This document shows positions 1 through 9,030 of a stretch of DNA of 12,652 nt, piece after piece (positions within the stretch are counted from its first letter, which is position 1; each line of letters starts with the position of its first letter). The notes below the pieces were generated by a model that did not search any database, was not told where the DNA came from, and saw only the letters and a program-made list of their open reading frames with translations. Position numbers and translations under genes: made by a program. Source of the DNA: Hemicentrotus pulcherrimus (Eukaryota > Echinodermata > Echinoidea > Camarodonta > Strongylocentrotidae); NCBI GenBank assembly GCA_003118195.1, contig BEXV01005517.1:3993-16644 (forward strand), given 5' to 3'.

Positions 1-42
<42 letters not shown>
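1..42. repeat. (TA)n microsatellite
   Basis: An almost pure TA dinucleotide run starts at the window edge, with one G interruption at position 36. It probably continues outside the window, so its true length is unknown. It lies in the presumed intron upstream of the NACHT exon. No function is inferred. Confidence 0.97.
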
Positions 43-453
43 ATAGGCTTCTTGTTCTGATTATGATATTTAAAGATTGATTCAAGCCATGATCTAACGT
101 GGAGGCATACTGGAGATAGTCATATTTGTCTTGTTTTTCAAAATAAGTTGTGTGATTGTCATGGAAACTTTACATACATGTACATGTAGCTGAAAAGTCC
201 TAGGAAAAATTATTCCAGTGATTTTCATCTACAATTACATGTACAGGGTACGCAAAAATTTCCCAGATTACAAATTCCCTTAAAGTTGAATAAAGTCATA
301 TAAATTCAGACTAATATGTAAGACTTTGTGTCTTTGGGTAAATGCACCTAGTTGTATGTCACACTATTAGCCTCAGACCTTTACAATCCTTTCAGATGTA
401 TCAAAATATGTTGACGTGTATTCATGTGAATATGGATTATCTATTTTTTTTAG
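43..453 (+). other. Upstream intron segment ending in the NACHT-exon acceptor
   Basis: This non-coding AT-rich stretch contains several acatgta words (around 170-190 and 236-245), which are common in echinoderm and other marine invertebrate DNA. It ends with a pyrimidine tract at 441-451 followed by AG at 452-453, a good 3' splice site. An open frame with an ATG at 342 runs into the exon, but residues before 454 look like intron read-through, with no conserved motif. No other exon was recognised here. Confidence 0.7.
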
Positions 454-2150
454 GAGGGCTGTCAAGACTGCTCGTATCACAGACCAAACCTACAGCTGAA
501 TCTCAGACCAAACCACTTTCTCCTGAACTGGTTAAACGGTGTGCAAATGATTTCAAGTTCAAGTACAGGTCAACTCTCTGTAAGATCAGAGCTGATCCTC
601 TCAATCCTGCTTCTGTTGTGCAGTTTAAAGACATGTATACTAATCTCGTCTTACTAGAAGAACATGGGACAGAGAAGCAAGTGCTAGATTACAATGATAT
701 CCTTGATCTCAAAGTCAATGGAGAGTTCCCCAAGCGGATTATGGTTCAGGGAGAGGCAGGTGCTGGAAAAACTACATTTTGTGCTAAGATTGCCTGGGAC
801 TGGATTGAAGGGAGGCATTTCGGTCACTTTGTGTGGGTCTTGATTGTTCCTCTACGTGAATTTAAGCAACACAATATTGGCCAGATTGTAAAGTCTTATC
901 TGGCCAAAAACAATCCAGCAACGGTTTCTCAGATTACTGAGTTTATCCGGTCGAATCCTGATAAGGTTTTCATTGCATTCGATGGGTTAGACGAAGTCAG
1001 TGACAAAATCATAAAGACAGAATCTGCGGAATCACAGCCTACTGATCTAATGCAACTTCAGCCATCACAGCCAAGTGTCACCTCCTCAGAGGTATGTGGA
1101 AGCTCATCTGAGACTGGTGATATTGGACTTGTAGATGTCCTTTGTTCGGATCAACTTGCCTCTTGCCCAGTCTTGGTGACCACTCGCCCATGGAGAGCAG
1201 TAGAGATTAGATCAGATGGTGATCTAATGAAGCTCTACACATTCATTCATGTCGAGGGTTTCAACAGAGAGAATTTGTCAGTTTACATTCACAAATACTT
1301 TCCAAAGAATGATGATAAAGCAAATCAGCTTATCCAGTTCACCAGTGAGAATGATGTTATAGCTGAAAACATGGCCCACTATCCTATATATGTAGCCATG
1401 TTGTGTCTAATGTGGAAAGAACTTGACGAGCAAAAACTAAAGGAAATGAAATCATTGAAAACTTTTTCTCAAATATTCAAAACAATGATTGCCTTTCTCA
1501 AAGAACATTATGCTCAGAAAGAGGTGAAGAAAGTAGGTAGCCCCTCACTCCATGCCTATTTGAAAAGAATTGATGAGCGCCTTGGACCAATTGCCAAACA
1601 GGCCCTCAATGGTATACTAGAAAATACCTTGGTTTTTGGTGAAGATGATTTCAAAATATGCCCAGAATCGAAGGACACTGCCTGTCGTGTCGGGATTTTG
1701 TCTCAGGAGGACAGAATTACCTCTAGCATGGACATACATAAGGGGAATTCTTATGTGCAATTGCCAGTCTTCTTCCCTCACAAACTGTTTCAGGAGTACA
1801 TGGCTGGAGTCCATCTTGCATCCCTGTATAAATCAGATCGTAATGAATTTATTTGGCTGATTAAGCAAGAAGTGCTTCCAAGTAAGAAGGAGTTCAGGTA
1901 TCTCCTGTACTTCACTGTGTCACAGAACAAAAGTATTGCAACCTGTGTAATGAAATCTATGCTTCAGGGAGGATATTTTGGCATGGCTGAAGAATTACAT
2001 TTCATTGTTGATGTAGCCTTTGAGAGTCAGGACCCAGATGTAGCAGCCTTGGTGAAGAACAGGGTTTTTTCAGAGGTGATTGAGATGAACATATCCAGGG
2101 ACACGACAGCACACACTGTAGCTGGTTATGCATTCATTGGACCAAATGTG
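454..2150 (+). CDS. NLR-type receptor, large NACHT exon (internal exon, gene partial)
   Basis: This exon encodes the NACHT nucleotide-binding and oligomerisation module of a cytoplasmic NLR-like innate immune sensor. It gives 565 full codons (counted from 456) without a stop, entered in phase 1 and left in phase 0. A conserved helical lead-in covers about residues 20-90. Walker A (GEAGAGKT) is at residues 99-106, nt 750-773. Walker B (KVFIAFDGLDEV) is at 170-181, with the likely Mg-binding acidic cluster DGLDE at 176-180. The sensor-1 type motif VLVTTRPW is at 239-246. A late FPHKLFQEYMAG motif at 440-451 is typical of the helical domains after NACHT. About 50 residues rich in Ser, Gln and Thr lie between Walker B and sensor 1. 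The acceptor AG is at 452-453 and the donor is GTAAGT at 2151. All nucleotide-binding motifs are intact. No death-fold domain is visible, so an effector exon would be upstream. The family assignment is firm; the ligand and subfamily are unknown. Confidence 0.93.
477..514 (+). repeat. 24-nt in-frame direct duplication in the NACHT exon
   Basis: Two copies of a 14-nt word, differing at one base, lie 24 nt apart at 477-490 and 501-514. They encode the repeated peptide SQTKP, as SQTKPTAE followed by SQTKPLSP, just inside the exon start. The period is eight codons, so the frame is kept. It lies in the linker before the conserved helical region and probably reflects local slippage. Confidence 0.8.
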
Positions 2151-2842
2151 GTAAGTTTGATCATATTTTGATAAACAAAATTAGTTCATTCATTTTTGTA
2201 CAAGTTCTTACTTTTACTTCTTTTACAATTTTCTTACAGTACAACACTATAATTATGGAAAAGAGCATCAAGTAGGTTTGAACAGTTATTATTTGAAAAC
2301 TACAACTGCAATCGTGGAATCCTATATGCATGCATTCAATGCCCGTGTTTCTATTTCTTTGAGTAGACAAATAAAGCGATTAGGTGATCTTATGTACACA
2401 TCATGCAACAAGGCACTCGTCATTATGCACTTGTGGTTTCCTTTGGCCTACATGGCCTTGCATCCTAAATACGTGATGATACATTGTAATGCAGGATACA
2501 AAATTGCCTCTAAAAAGTCCTGTTTGAAAAAGTTTAAATCCAGCTATGAGATGCCCTGCTTATATGGCCACCCAGAATATATTTGCAAAGTGTCATGAAA
2601 AATAAAAATTGAGAAGGGGGCAAAAGTTGGTCTGAAAATTGATGTCACAGGCGGTGAGGAGCGGTACAATTAACTCACAATTTCTTTTTGATTGGACCAG
2701 GCTTTTCTGTTGAATAAACACGTTGTTGACGTGAAACCACTGGAAAAGTGTCACAGCAACCCTGCCATAACTTTGGCATATAATAATGAATCTTAATGAT
2801 CTTTTGATTTCTGAAAAGGGGAAAATTATCAGATTAACTATA
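2151..2842 (+). other. Intron, 5' part; no gene seen
   Basis: The intron opens with a strong donor (GTAAGT). The sequence is AT-rich, and its open frames (for example 2278-2598) show no recognisable motif, no splice-bounded exon and no compositional shift. I see nothing I can annotate between the donor and the TA dinucleotide that flanks the next transposable element. Confidence 0.7.
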
Positions 2843-3507
2843 CAGTGTGACCCAGAAAAAATGAAACTGAGAATTATCAATGTTTTATTATAACTTAATC
2901 ACAATTATAATTAATGAATGACACTTATTTGTAAAGCTTAGATACTCCTCTTTCATTTAATGCAACTCAAAAATATTTCACGCATGAGTGATTAATAGTA
3001 ATTTGAAGGAAGGAAAACAAAAAGGCATTAGGCGGATGGTATCTGAATTTCCATAATTTGATTTTAAAAGTTTGTTTTCACTGGCTGCCTTCCGTAGCGA
3101 CAAGCAGAATTTCGTCTATGTCTGATCGTCAGCCAGTGAAAACGAATTCGTTAAATCAAATTATGGAAATGCAAGCATCACTTTAAACAAACAGAACTTT
3201 GTTATTCCTGGCTCAATTTTCCTGATTGAGGTGTCATTTGAAAGAGCAAAAACAGGAACTTTCTAGAAATGTGAATTTCTCTTTGAAATTCAGATACTGC
3301 CCACCAAATGACTTTTTGGTTTCCTTCCTTCAAATAGCTTTTTATCACTCATGCATAAAATATGCATCATTTGAGTTGCATCAAATGAAAGAGGAGGATC
3401 TAAGCTTTACAAATATGTGTCATTTATTAAGTATAATTGTGATAAAGTTATGATAATCATGTGTAATCATCGATAATTCTCGGTTTTGGTTTTTCTGGGT
3501 TTCACTG
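2843..3507. mobile_element. Foldback element with long inverted arms and TA duplications (Tc1/mariner-like, non-autonomous)
   Basis: The left arm, 2843 to about 3051, matches the reverse complement of about 3285-3507 along nearly its whole length, with scattered mismatches and small gaps (roughly 80 percent identity by eye). The ends read CAGTG at the left and CACTG at the right, each flanked by TA (2841-2842 and 3508-3509), the target duplication used by Tc1/mariner elements. No transposase frame is visible, so it is non-autonomous. The arms have diverged noticeably, so the insertion is not recent. The centre is asymmetric: a separate short hairpin (3047-3170) and about 110 bp (3174-3284) have no partner in the left arm. 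Sea urchin genomes are known for foldback-type elements (TU family); membership in that family is not tested here. Confidence 0.82.
3047..3170. repeat. Nested inverted repeat, 41-nt arms
   Basis: The arms at 3047-3087 and 3130-3170 are inverted copies matching at 36 of 41 positions, separated by a 42-nt loop. The pair sits at the centre of the larger foldback element and its left arm slightly overlaps the end of the outer left arm. It could be the remnant of a second small element or the product of rearrangement within the first. Confidence 0.85.
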
Positions 3508-3509
3508 TA

Positions 3510-3957
3510 CAATACATTTTTTCTTTAAAACGAAGGAAAAATTGACACAAAAAGACAAGAAAAAGAAAAGTCTGAAATATTGAATAAAATTACACATTTC
3601 TAACCTGTAGACAACAAAGATATTCAAATAGGTTAATTATTAAATAACTATTAAGAAATTTCTGTGAAATATGATTTTTATAAGCCTGTAGAATTAATAG
3701 TTTGTGGAAATATTGATGGATTGTGAATGAAGATTGTCAAAGCGTGTTCACTGATCACACAACATAACTCTATTTTTATTTTTAGCTACGAGGAAGCAAG
3801 TTTGCACGCACAATAAAATACATGATAAACTGTACTCCCTTTTCGTAATTTTATTGAAGTATAATAGGCAAGCAAAGAAATGACTTGATCAGAATCGAGG
3901 ATATTGCACGGAGATAAGTTGATGAATAATAAATGAGTTGGACATGAATAAAATGCA
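3510..3957 (+). other. AT-rich intron; no gene seen
   Basis: This is very AT-rich sequence with scattered A and T runs and stops in all frames. I found no exon with usable splice sites, no inverted repeat and no tandem structure. Confidence 0.7.
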
Positions 3958-4720
3958 GTGAATAAATTAAGCTTACGACAGAGTGGAAATGACGTCGAAA
4001 GTCCAATGAAAATGATGACGGATGAAGAAATGAAGGAAGGGGCTCACGCGATGAAGATGCGGAGGCTTGAAGGTGGAGACGTAGCTTTGTTGTATTGGCT
4101 GAAGAGCCGTAAAGAATGTGATCTCAACGCTGACGCTTGCGATGGTGATGATAAAGCCCTCAGACGAGAAGAGAAGAGAAGAAATGTATGGCGCACGATG
4201 ACAAAGCAGTGAGTTGCTTGATGTCAGAGGCCAAAGGAATAAAATTGATAAAGTCGGTGTCGATGCAAAGCAGTGAGTCACTGATGTTGGATGAGCCGAA
4301 CTTTGATGTGAACTTCATCATCAGAGCTGCGGTGTGTCAAACTTGTTGATAAACTGTTTAGGCGAGCTACGGTGAGTCGAGCTCGTGTGTGAAAAGAGCT
4401 ACTGGAAAAAAGTACTGACAGCTCCCAGTGGAGAATCAAGCGCCATGTCGGTCCTGAATTAAAACCTTCAACTGGAAGACTGCCATCCCGCTGTAGATGG
4501 CAGAGAAAAGGTTGACGTGACATGCAAGAGGTGCATGAGGCACAGAAGAATCTTGAGTGTAGAGAGAAGATCACAGAGACGTGTGACTCAACTGAAGATG
4601 GATGCAGGAGTGAAGAAACCTCGTGGTGTTGAAATACGTGGGGTGAACGATGCGCGGAACCATGATGGGCGACTGGAGGGATGAAGGCACGTGGACCGAA
4701 TTAATGAATATAAATTAGTA
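3958..4720 (+). other. Purine-skewed, coding-like segment, unidentified (possibly a decayed coding sequence)
   Basis: Composition changes here: the plus strand is rich in G and A, with many gat, gaa and aag triplets, unlike the flanking AT-rich intron. Short open stretches occur in successive frames (84 codons ending at 4212, a run at about 4194-4350, another at about 4380-4530) and are broken by stops and frame changes. A 13-nt word (CAAAGCAGTGAGT) is repeated at 4202-4214 and 4266-4278, 64 nt apart, with similar flanks, suggesting a degenerate internal repeat. This would fit an old retrocopy or an eroded exon cluster, but no protein family is recognised. Confidence 0.25.
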
Positions 4721-5050
4721 GCGTGATGGAAAATTACTGAAAACATGAATGTACATTAAAAATAAGTGCGAATGTATGAGACGCTACAAACCCATGCGTC
4801 CGGTTATGTCTGGGAAAAATCCAACAGAAATAGAATGCATTTTCATACCTTCAATACGAGCACCGATCTATTGAGTCGTACAAATATTACATCTCAGGTG
4901 ATGATGTCATGCTCAAGGGTACAGTCCCACATACGCTAGTTTTTGTAGGGGTTGATCGATACACATTGCTTTCAACATAATTTTGTTGCGTACATACATG
5001 TAGAACGTTATTTTTGCAATGTTTGAATTAACCTCCAAATATCTCAAAAA
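4721..5050 (+). other. Intron; no gene seen
   Basis: AT-rich sequence with no convincing exon, repeat or composition shift. Nothing could be supported. Confidence 0.6.
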
Positions 5051-5263
5051 TTTATAACAAATGTATATTATGAAAATGAAACTTAATTACACTGATTATC
5101 AAACTTGTAGCTTTGCTGTAAATAAGATGGAATAACACGGCGCTAGCCATGTTAATTCTCGTAAATAATATCATCTGCTGCAGTACCATACAGTGCCACC
5201 GCGAGCTCCTCAATGCCTCTGTGTGTGTATGCCAGGATAGGCCTAGCTCAGGTTTTGTGTCAA

Positions 5264-5275
5264 TGCGCATGCGCG
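5264..5275. promoter_or_regulatory. NRF1/P3A2-type palindromic site
   Basis: TGCGCATGCGCG matches the NRF1 consensus (Y)GCGCA(Y)GCGC(R) at every position. The sea urchin member of this factor family is P3A2. Such sites are normally promoter-proximal, but no gene start is recognised beside it and it lies deep in the NLR intron. It may mark an unannotated promoter, be part of a repeat, or be chance. Two CpGs survive in otherwise CpG-poor DNA. Confidence 0.4.
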
Positions 5276-5300
5276 AGTCCTTGAAGGAGACGTAACATGC

Positions 5301-5940
5301 TTTTCTCGTGGGCTTGCTGATTTACAAGGTTTTCAATTTCTCAAAAACGCCCCATTCATTTCCCATTGTATGTATCTCCAAAAGTAAGTCATGGGCACAA
5401 CAAAAATTTTGTCACCGGCTCAGTGAAGGTCTCATAAATATGCGTATTAAGTGTCATGAATATGTAGCCATGCGTCTGGATAGGTCTTGAAATAATCTGA
5501 GATAACCAAACATGAATTGTTTGATAAAATGAGAAATATATCATCATTTAATACAGTTTTTCATATGTACTTCAATATGACCATTTTACATCGTTCCGTG
5601 AAGTTCGAGCAAGATCCGCTGACAAACAAAGGAGATATGATAGGGGGAATTGTTGGTGATAAAGTGCGCTAATTGACAACGTGAGTGCTTCGATGACCGT
5701 TAAATATTCAAAACGATTTTTGGTGTTATCATGTCAGCGAGTTAATTGTACTGCTCCGCACCGCCTGTTTATAACAATTGTGTGTTACAATTGGACAGAA
5801 ACCCTGCGTATAATCCAAATTTTGACTTGCTTTCAATTTCGATTTACTAGTACCGTTACTCAACATTTTCTGTGTGGACATATACATGTACATCGTACGG
5901 TAACATTTCAAAGGGCATTTCATTTTGTTCATTATGACCC
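5301..5940 (+). other. Intron; no gene seen
   Basis: Mixed-composition intron up to the TAA flank of the Harbinger-like element. Open frames on both strands (for example 5681-5950) lack motifs and splice boundaries. An upstream frame starting at 5925 enters the next element across its inverted end, so its first part is not credible as protein. Confidence 0.6.
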
Positions 5941-6128
5941 TAAGGCCTAAAAAAAAAAAATTGATGGCTTGGCGTAACCCGCCCGACCTTATCGCCCTCA
6001 CTCGGCTTAACGTTTATAGTCGGCGAATAACAAAAATCAGATACGGTCCAGAACTAGACTATGTTTGGGCCAGCTCGCGCGCCGAGTGCAGCGGGCAGGT
6101 AGTACCGCTAAACGATTGTATCCCCAAC

Positions 6129-6305
6129 ATGGCGTCCTATGGTGTTCAGTTCACGGGTAAATTTGGTGCTCGCGTTTTATTCAGCGTTCTTCGGAAGGTG
6201 GACATTGAAGCAACAATAGGAGAAATCATTCAAGATCTGGCCGCTGATAATTTTGTGGTTAAGAACATCAAGGCATCTGTATGCATCCCCCAGGTCCCAA
6301 GGTGA
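6129..6305 (+). CDS. Small ORF or first coding exon inside the Harbinger-like element, unidentified
   Basis: An ATG at 6129 sits in a strong eukaryotic context (A at -3, G at +4) and opens 58 codons beginning MASYGVQF. The frame is also open upstream to 5925, but that part crosses the transposon end. The terminal codons AGG TGA overlap a plausible 5' splice site, AAG|GTGATC with GT at 6302-6303. The apparent stop may therefore lie in an intron and the coding part may be a truncated first exon ending at 6301. The local sequence is CpG-rich, as many promoters and first exons are. I do not recognise the protein. It could be a captured host exon, a piece of a transposon accessory protein, or chance. 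No transposase or Myb-type motif is visible. Confidence 0.35.
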   Translation: MASYGVQFTGKFGARVLFSVLRKVDIEATIGEIIQDLAADNFVVKNIKASVCIPQVPR

Positions 6306-6340
6306 TCAAGATTTCAACAATTTCTTGCTCACTTTGCTCA

Positions 6341-6392
6341 CACAATGTGTGTGTCCATATATGTGCGTGTCCATATTTGTGTGTGCGTGAGT
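6341..6392. repeat. Degenerate TG-rich repeat with a 16-bp period
   Basis: TG-rich simple sequence lies inside the Harbinger-like element. The word GTGTCCATAT occurs at 6351-6360 and 6367-6376, giving a 16-bp period. A (GTAT)n stretch lies shortly after, at about 6464-6482. Confidence 0.75.
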
Positions 6393-6606
6393 TATTTGAA
6401 CATATTGTGGTCTACCCCTCTCATCAGATCATCCCCAAGGTCTGAGGACCTATCTACGCCACTGTATGTATGTATGTGTATGAATGGCTAATTTCATGTA
6501 CATGTATGGAAATATAAGCAACAACAACAAAAAAAAATCGCCCTACCTACCCTAATTTTCAGTGACCAGTTACGCCAAGTCATCAATTTTTTTTTTTTAG
6601 GCCTAA

Positions 6607-7396
6607 TTGGCATTCAAGTATGTCGCGCATTGTAATGTGATGCATAGCAAATTCAGCATTTTTTACAATTACTTTGTGATGATCGACGTCATGAAATTTT
6701 TACCAAACTTGGCAGGCAGTTGTCAAGTAGGTAGGTACACTTGTCTGCCAAGTTTCATAGAGGTATAAAGTTTGCAAATTGAGTACATGTTGAAGTTATC
6801 TAGGAATTTTCCTGGAAAAGTATGGTTTGGGAAGCAATTGTTTGCAAAGTCGTTCAGTTGTAGGGTGCATTTTTTGTTGCTGAAAAGGGTATAGGGTATC
6901 TTGACGTATCTAAATCCAAAAAAGGATACTGATTAATCCTGATATGATGGAGCTGTGATGGCCACATCCTTTTTCAGAACTTAAGAGGATGCTTGCTATT
7001 CATATCATGCGTGACCATTGACTTGATTGGGAAATTCAGCTTAAACGTGTGCAATGCAAAGAAAAAGATGCTGTAAAGATTTCAGACGGACAGGAAGTGA
7101 TATGACAAAATTATGGTAATTTTTCTTTTTCGTGGGTCAATATCTAAATAATTTTAGATTCTTGAAAGAGTATATTTCGGATCTAGAGTAAATTTGTTAG
7201 TAGTCTTTCGTATCTAGGATAGTGGAGATAGGTATGCTGAAAGAAAGGCGTGGAAACGGACCCAAAACTGTCACAATGACACATGGACTGTCAGTTCAGG
7301 GCACACGATGGGATGCATACAAAATCTGAAAGGAATAGGGATAGAGAAAGGGACTTAATTAGGAATAACGAGCACTGCGTGCCAAACTAATGTGAT
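6607..7396 (+). other. Intron; one short hairpin, no gene seen
   Basis: Inverted 14-mers at 6705-6718 and 6742-6755 (core CTTGGCAG / CTGCCAAG, one mismatch) could fold into a hairpin with a 23-nt loop. No conserved coding frame, exon boundaries or target duplications were found in the rest of this stretch. Confidence 0.6.
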
Positions 7397-8519
7397 TTGC
7401 GTGGAAGAGGACTTAGAAAAAGAATTCAAAATGTGCAAATTTACGAGGCATTAAAGGGATTGGGTAGTCAGTTTCCATGTGCAGAAGGCCATAATTCGCT
7501 GATACCAGACTTGGTGGAAATACCATTAATGGGAGTACAAATCTGCACACAGCAAACCCGTTGGCCCATCAAGAATTACCCCCTAATCTCTAGGAGAATG
7601 CTCGTGATTCTTTGGGGCGAAGGAAAAGCAAAGCAATACATAAGGTCTAATGGTCATAAAACTCAAGGCTAACCCTGGTGATTGGCACCTGTTATTGGGT
7701 AAACACCCGAACGGTGTCGAATTCCCCATGAGAGCTGACTTCTATGTGACTTTAACAGGGACATCAATGCAATTACATTGAAGCTATGTACTGGCATGTG
7801 CATATAGATGAGATAATATTTTGGGAAAGGGAACTTCATCAATAGTTCGCACATTTTATCCCTTCCAGAAAATATCTCTTGCCTAAGTGAAATCCCAATT
7901 TTAGGTTTATACATGTTTATCAGGACACAGAGGAATATGTTTGATATTCTTGGCCCTGTGTAAAAATGTTGTTATTGATATTGCAACATGATAACTGTAG
8001 ATCAATTCATCTTATTTAATTCTGCTTCACTCTCAATTGGTAAGACTGAATTCATGTATCTGCTCATGCATGGAGTATCACCATATTACATCTTTTCTCA
8101 TTCACAAGCCTAGATTTTTGCCCCCTATCCATCCTTTTAATTTAGTGATCATGTTCCTATCAACATTTATGAATGATTAAGGTATGGGGCACCAGATGGT
8201 GTGAACTTATATAATCTCCTTTGAATCCTGTTCTTACTAAACTACTCTCTTTTTATTTCGTTTGAGGATTCTCTGTTTAGTACATGGTAAACTAAGATGA
8301 GATATTCCTACTGTCGCAAAAAAAATAATTTGATATGAAATGTCATGGCAATAGTTCTTCAGCCTGTACCCTTATTTTTTTCCTTTTCATTCGTACTCTG
8401 TAGTTTTAGCACTCATCTAGGGCAACAGCTTGTGTAGGTAAATACAAATGTATGCCTAGCATCCAAGTGAACATCTATATTTTGTATCCTATCAGTAATC
8501 ACTTGGTCATTTTATCCAG
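7397..8519 (+). other. Intron, 3' part; no gene seen
   Basis: A 91-codon open frame at 7397-7672 has no recognisable motif and starts at a non-ATG codon; I do not treat it as a gene. The stretch ends in TTTTATCCAG, with AG at 8518-8519, which forms the acceptor for the LRR-like exon. Nothing else could be supported. Confidence 0.6.
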
Positions 8520-8678
8520 GTTAAGCTCCGCATTAACAGAGATTGTGGACCTACTATGTCACTTGATGTGGCAGAGATAATATGCTCCATGCCATCCTTG
8601 AAGGAAGTTTCTCTTCATAAAGGTGCATACCATCATTGTTTTTTTGAAACACTTGCAAGGAATGGAAAAGAGTCAAAG
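8520..8678 (+). CDS. NLR-type receptor, leucine-rich-repeat-like exon
   Basis: This 159-nt exon (53 codons) is bounded by AG at 8518-8519 and the donor GTGAGC at 8679. It is phase 0 at both ends, so it joins in frame to the NACHT exon donor at 2150. The protein contains SLDVAEIICSMPSLKEVSL, in which the LxxVxL strand pattern after a helical segment fits an LRR unit of the ribonuclease-inhibitor type. Symmetric, single-repeat exons are how LRR arrays are commonly built and expanded in NLR genes. LRRs in these receptors are thought to sense ligand or hold the NACHT module inactive. Only one such exon lies in the window; more would be expected downstream. The same frame stays open through the donor to 9074, which leaves a read-through isoform possible. 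Assignment as an exon of this gene is inferred from phase, spacing and motif. Confidence 0.72.
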
Positions 8679-9026
8679 GTGAGCAGACAATTCAATTTCA
8701 TTCTAATTTCTTTTCTAATCTACACTTTTCTAATCTACACTTTACTTTTCTTCAAGGAATTAAAATGTCTCATTTATGCTGGTTCTTTTGACAGAAGAAT
8801 ATATCAATCGTCACTAAGGTGGCAGCAGTGTTCACAAATCCCTTTAAGTATGAATACTAACCATGGAAACCTACACGTAGAGGGTGGGCGGAGAGCATCA
8901 TGTGTCTCTGGCGGTGATATGTGCTCAACATTGGGTACCCAAGCCTGCACAAGAATTGACAAGACAGCTAGCATGGGCAGACGTAGACTGGGGAATACCC
9001 TGATGTTATATAGTAAAGGTCTAAAG
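8679..9026 (+). other. Intron start; frame remains open to 9074
   Basis: Sequence after the LRR exon donor. The exon frame continues without a stop to 9074. The first read-through part (8691-8753) encodes a run of about 20 hydrophobic residues, and the rest is Ser-, Gly- and Arg-rich with no family resemblance. Intron is the default reading. Confidence 0.55.
8711..8740. repeat. Perfect 15-bp tandem duplication
   Basis: TTTTCTAATCTACAC occurs twice head to tail (8711-8725 and 8726-8740). The length is a multiple of three, so the read-through frame across it stays open and the duplication lengthens the hydrophobic run. Confidence 0.95.
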
Positions 9027-9030
9027 TTAA

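Larger units (their letters stand above)
5944..6603. mobile_element. PIF/Harbinger-like element, 660 bp, with a CpG-rich coding island
   Basis: Inverted ends at 5944-5978 and 6569-6603 match at 34 of 35 positions. Each begins GGCCT followed by a run of 12 A and then TTGATG. They are flanked on both sides by TAA (5941-5943 and 6604-6606). A 3-bp TAA/TTA duplication with ends beginning GG is the signature of PIF/Harbinger transposons. The equal A-run lengths and near-identical ends suggest a fairly recent insertion. The left interior (about 5979-6250) is GC- and CpG-rich and carries an open frame from 6129; the right interior has TG-rich, (GTAT)n and (CAA)n simple sequence. At 660 bp it is too short for a Harbinger transposase, so it is non-autonomous. 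Confidence 0.85.

Noticed and set aside
342..453. ATG at 342 as the start of the NLR protein
   Set aside because: The residues before 454 lack any domain and lie before a strong polypyrimidine-AG acceptor. They are better explained as intron read-through.
2278..2598. 106-codon plus-strand frame as an NLR exon
   Set aside because: There is no LRR or other pattern and no suitable acceptor and donor pair in frame.
7397..7672. 91-codon plus-strand frame as a gene
   Set aside because: It starts at a non-ATG codon, shows no motif and no splice boundaries, and its composition matches the intron around it.
8795..8818. 24-nt micro-exon between ACAG and GTGGCA
   Set aside because: The bounds resemble splice sites and the length keeps the frame, but eight codons with no conserved pattern are not enough support.
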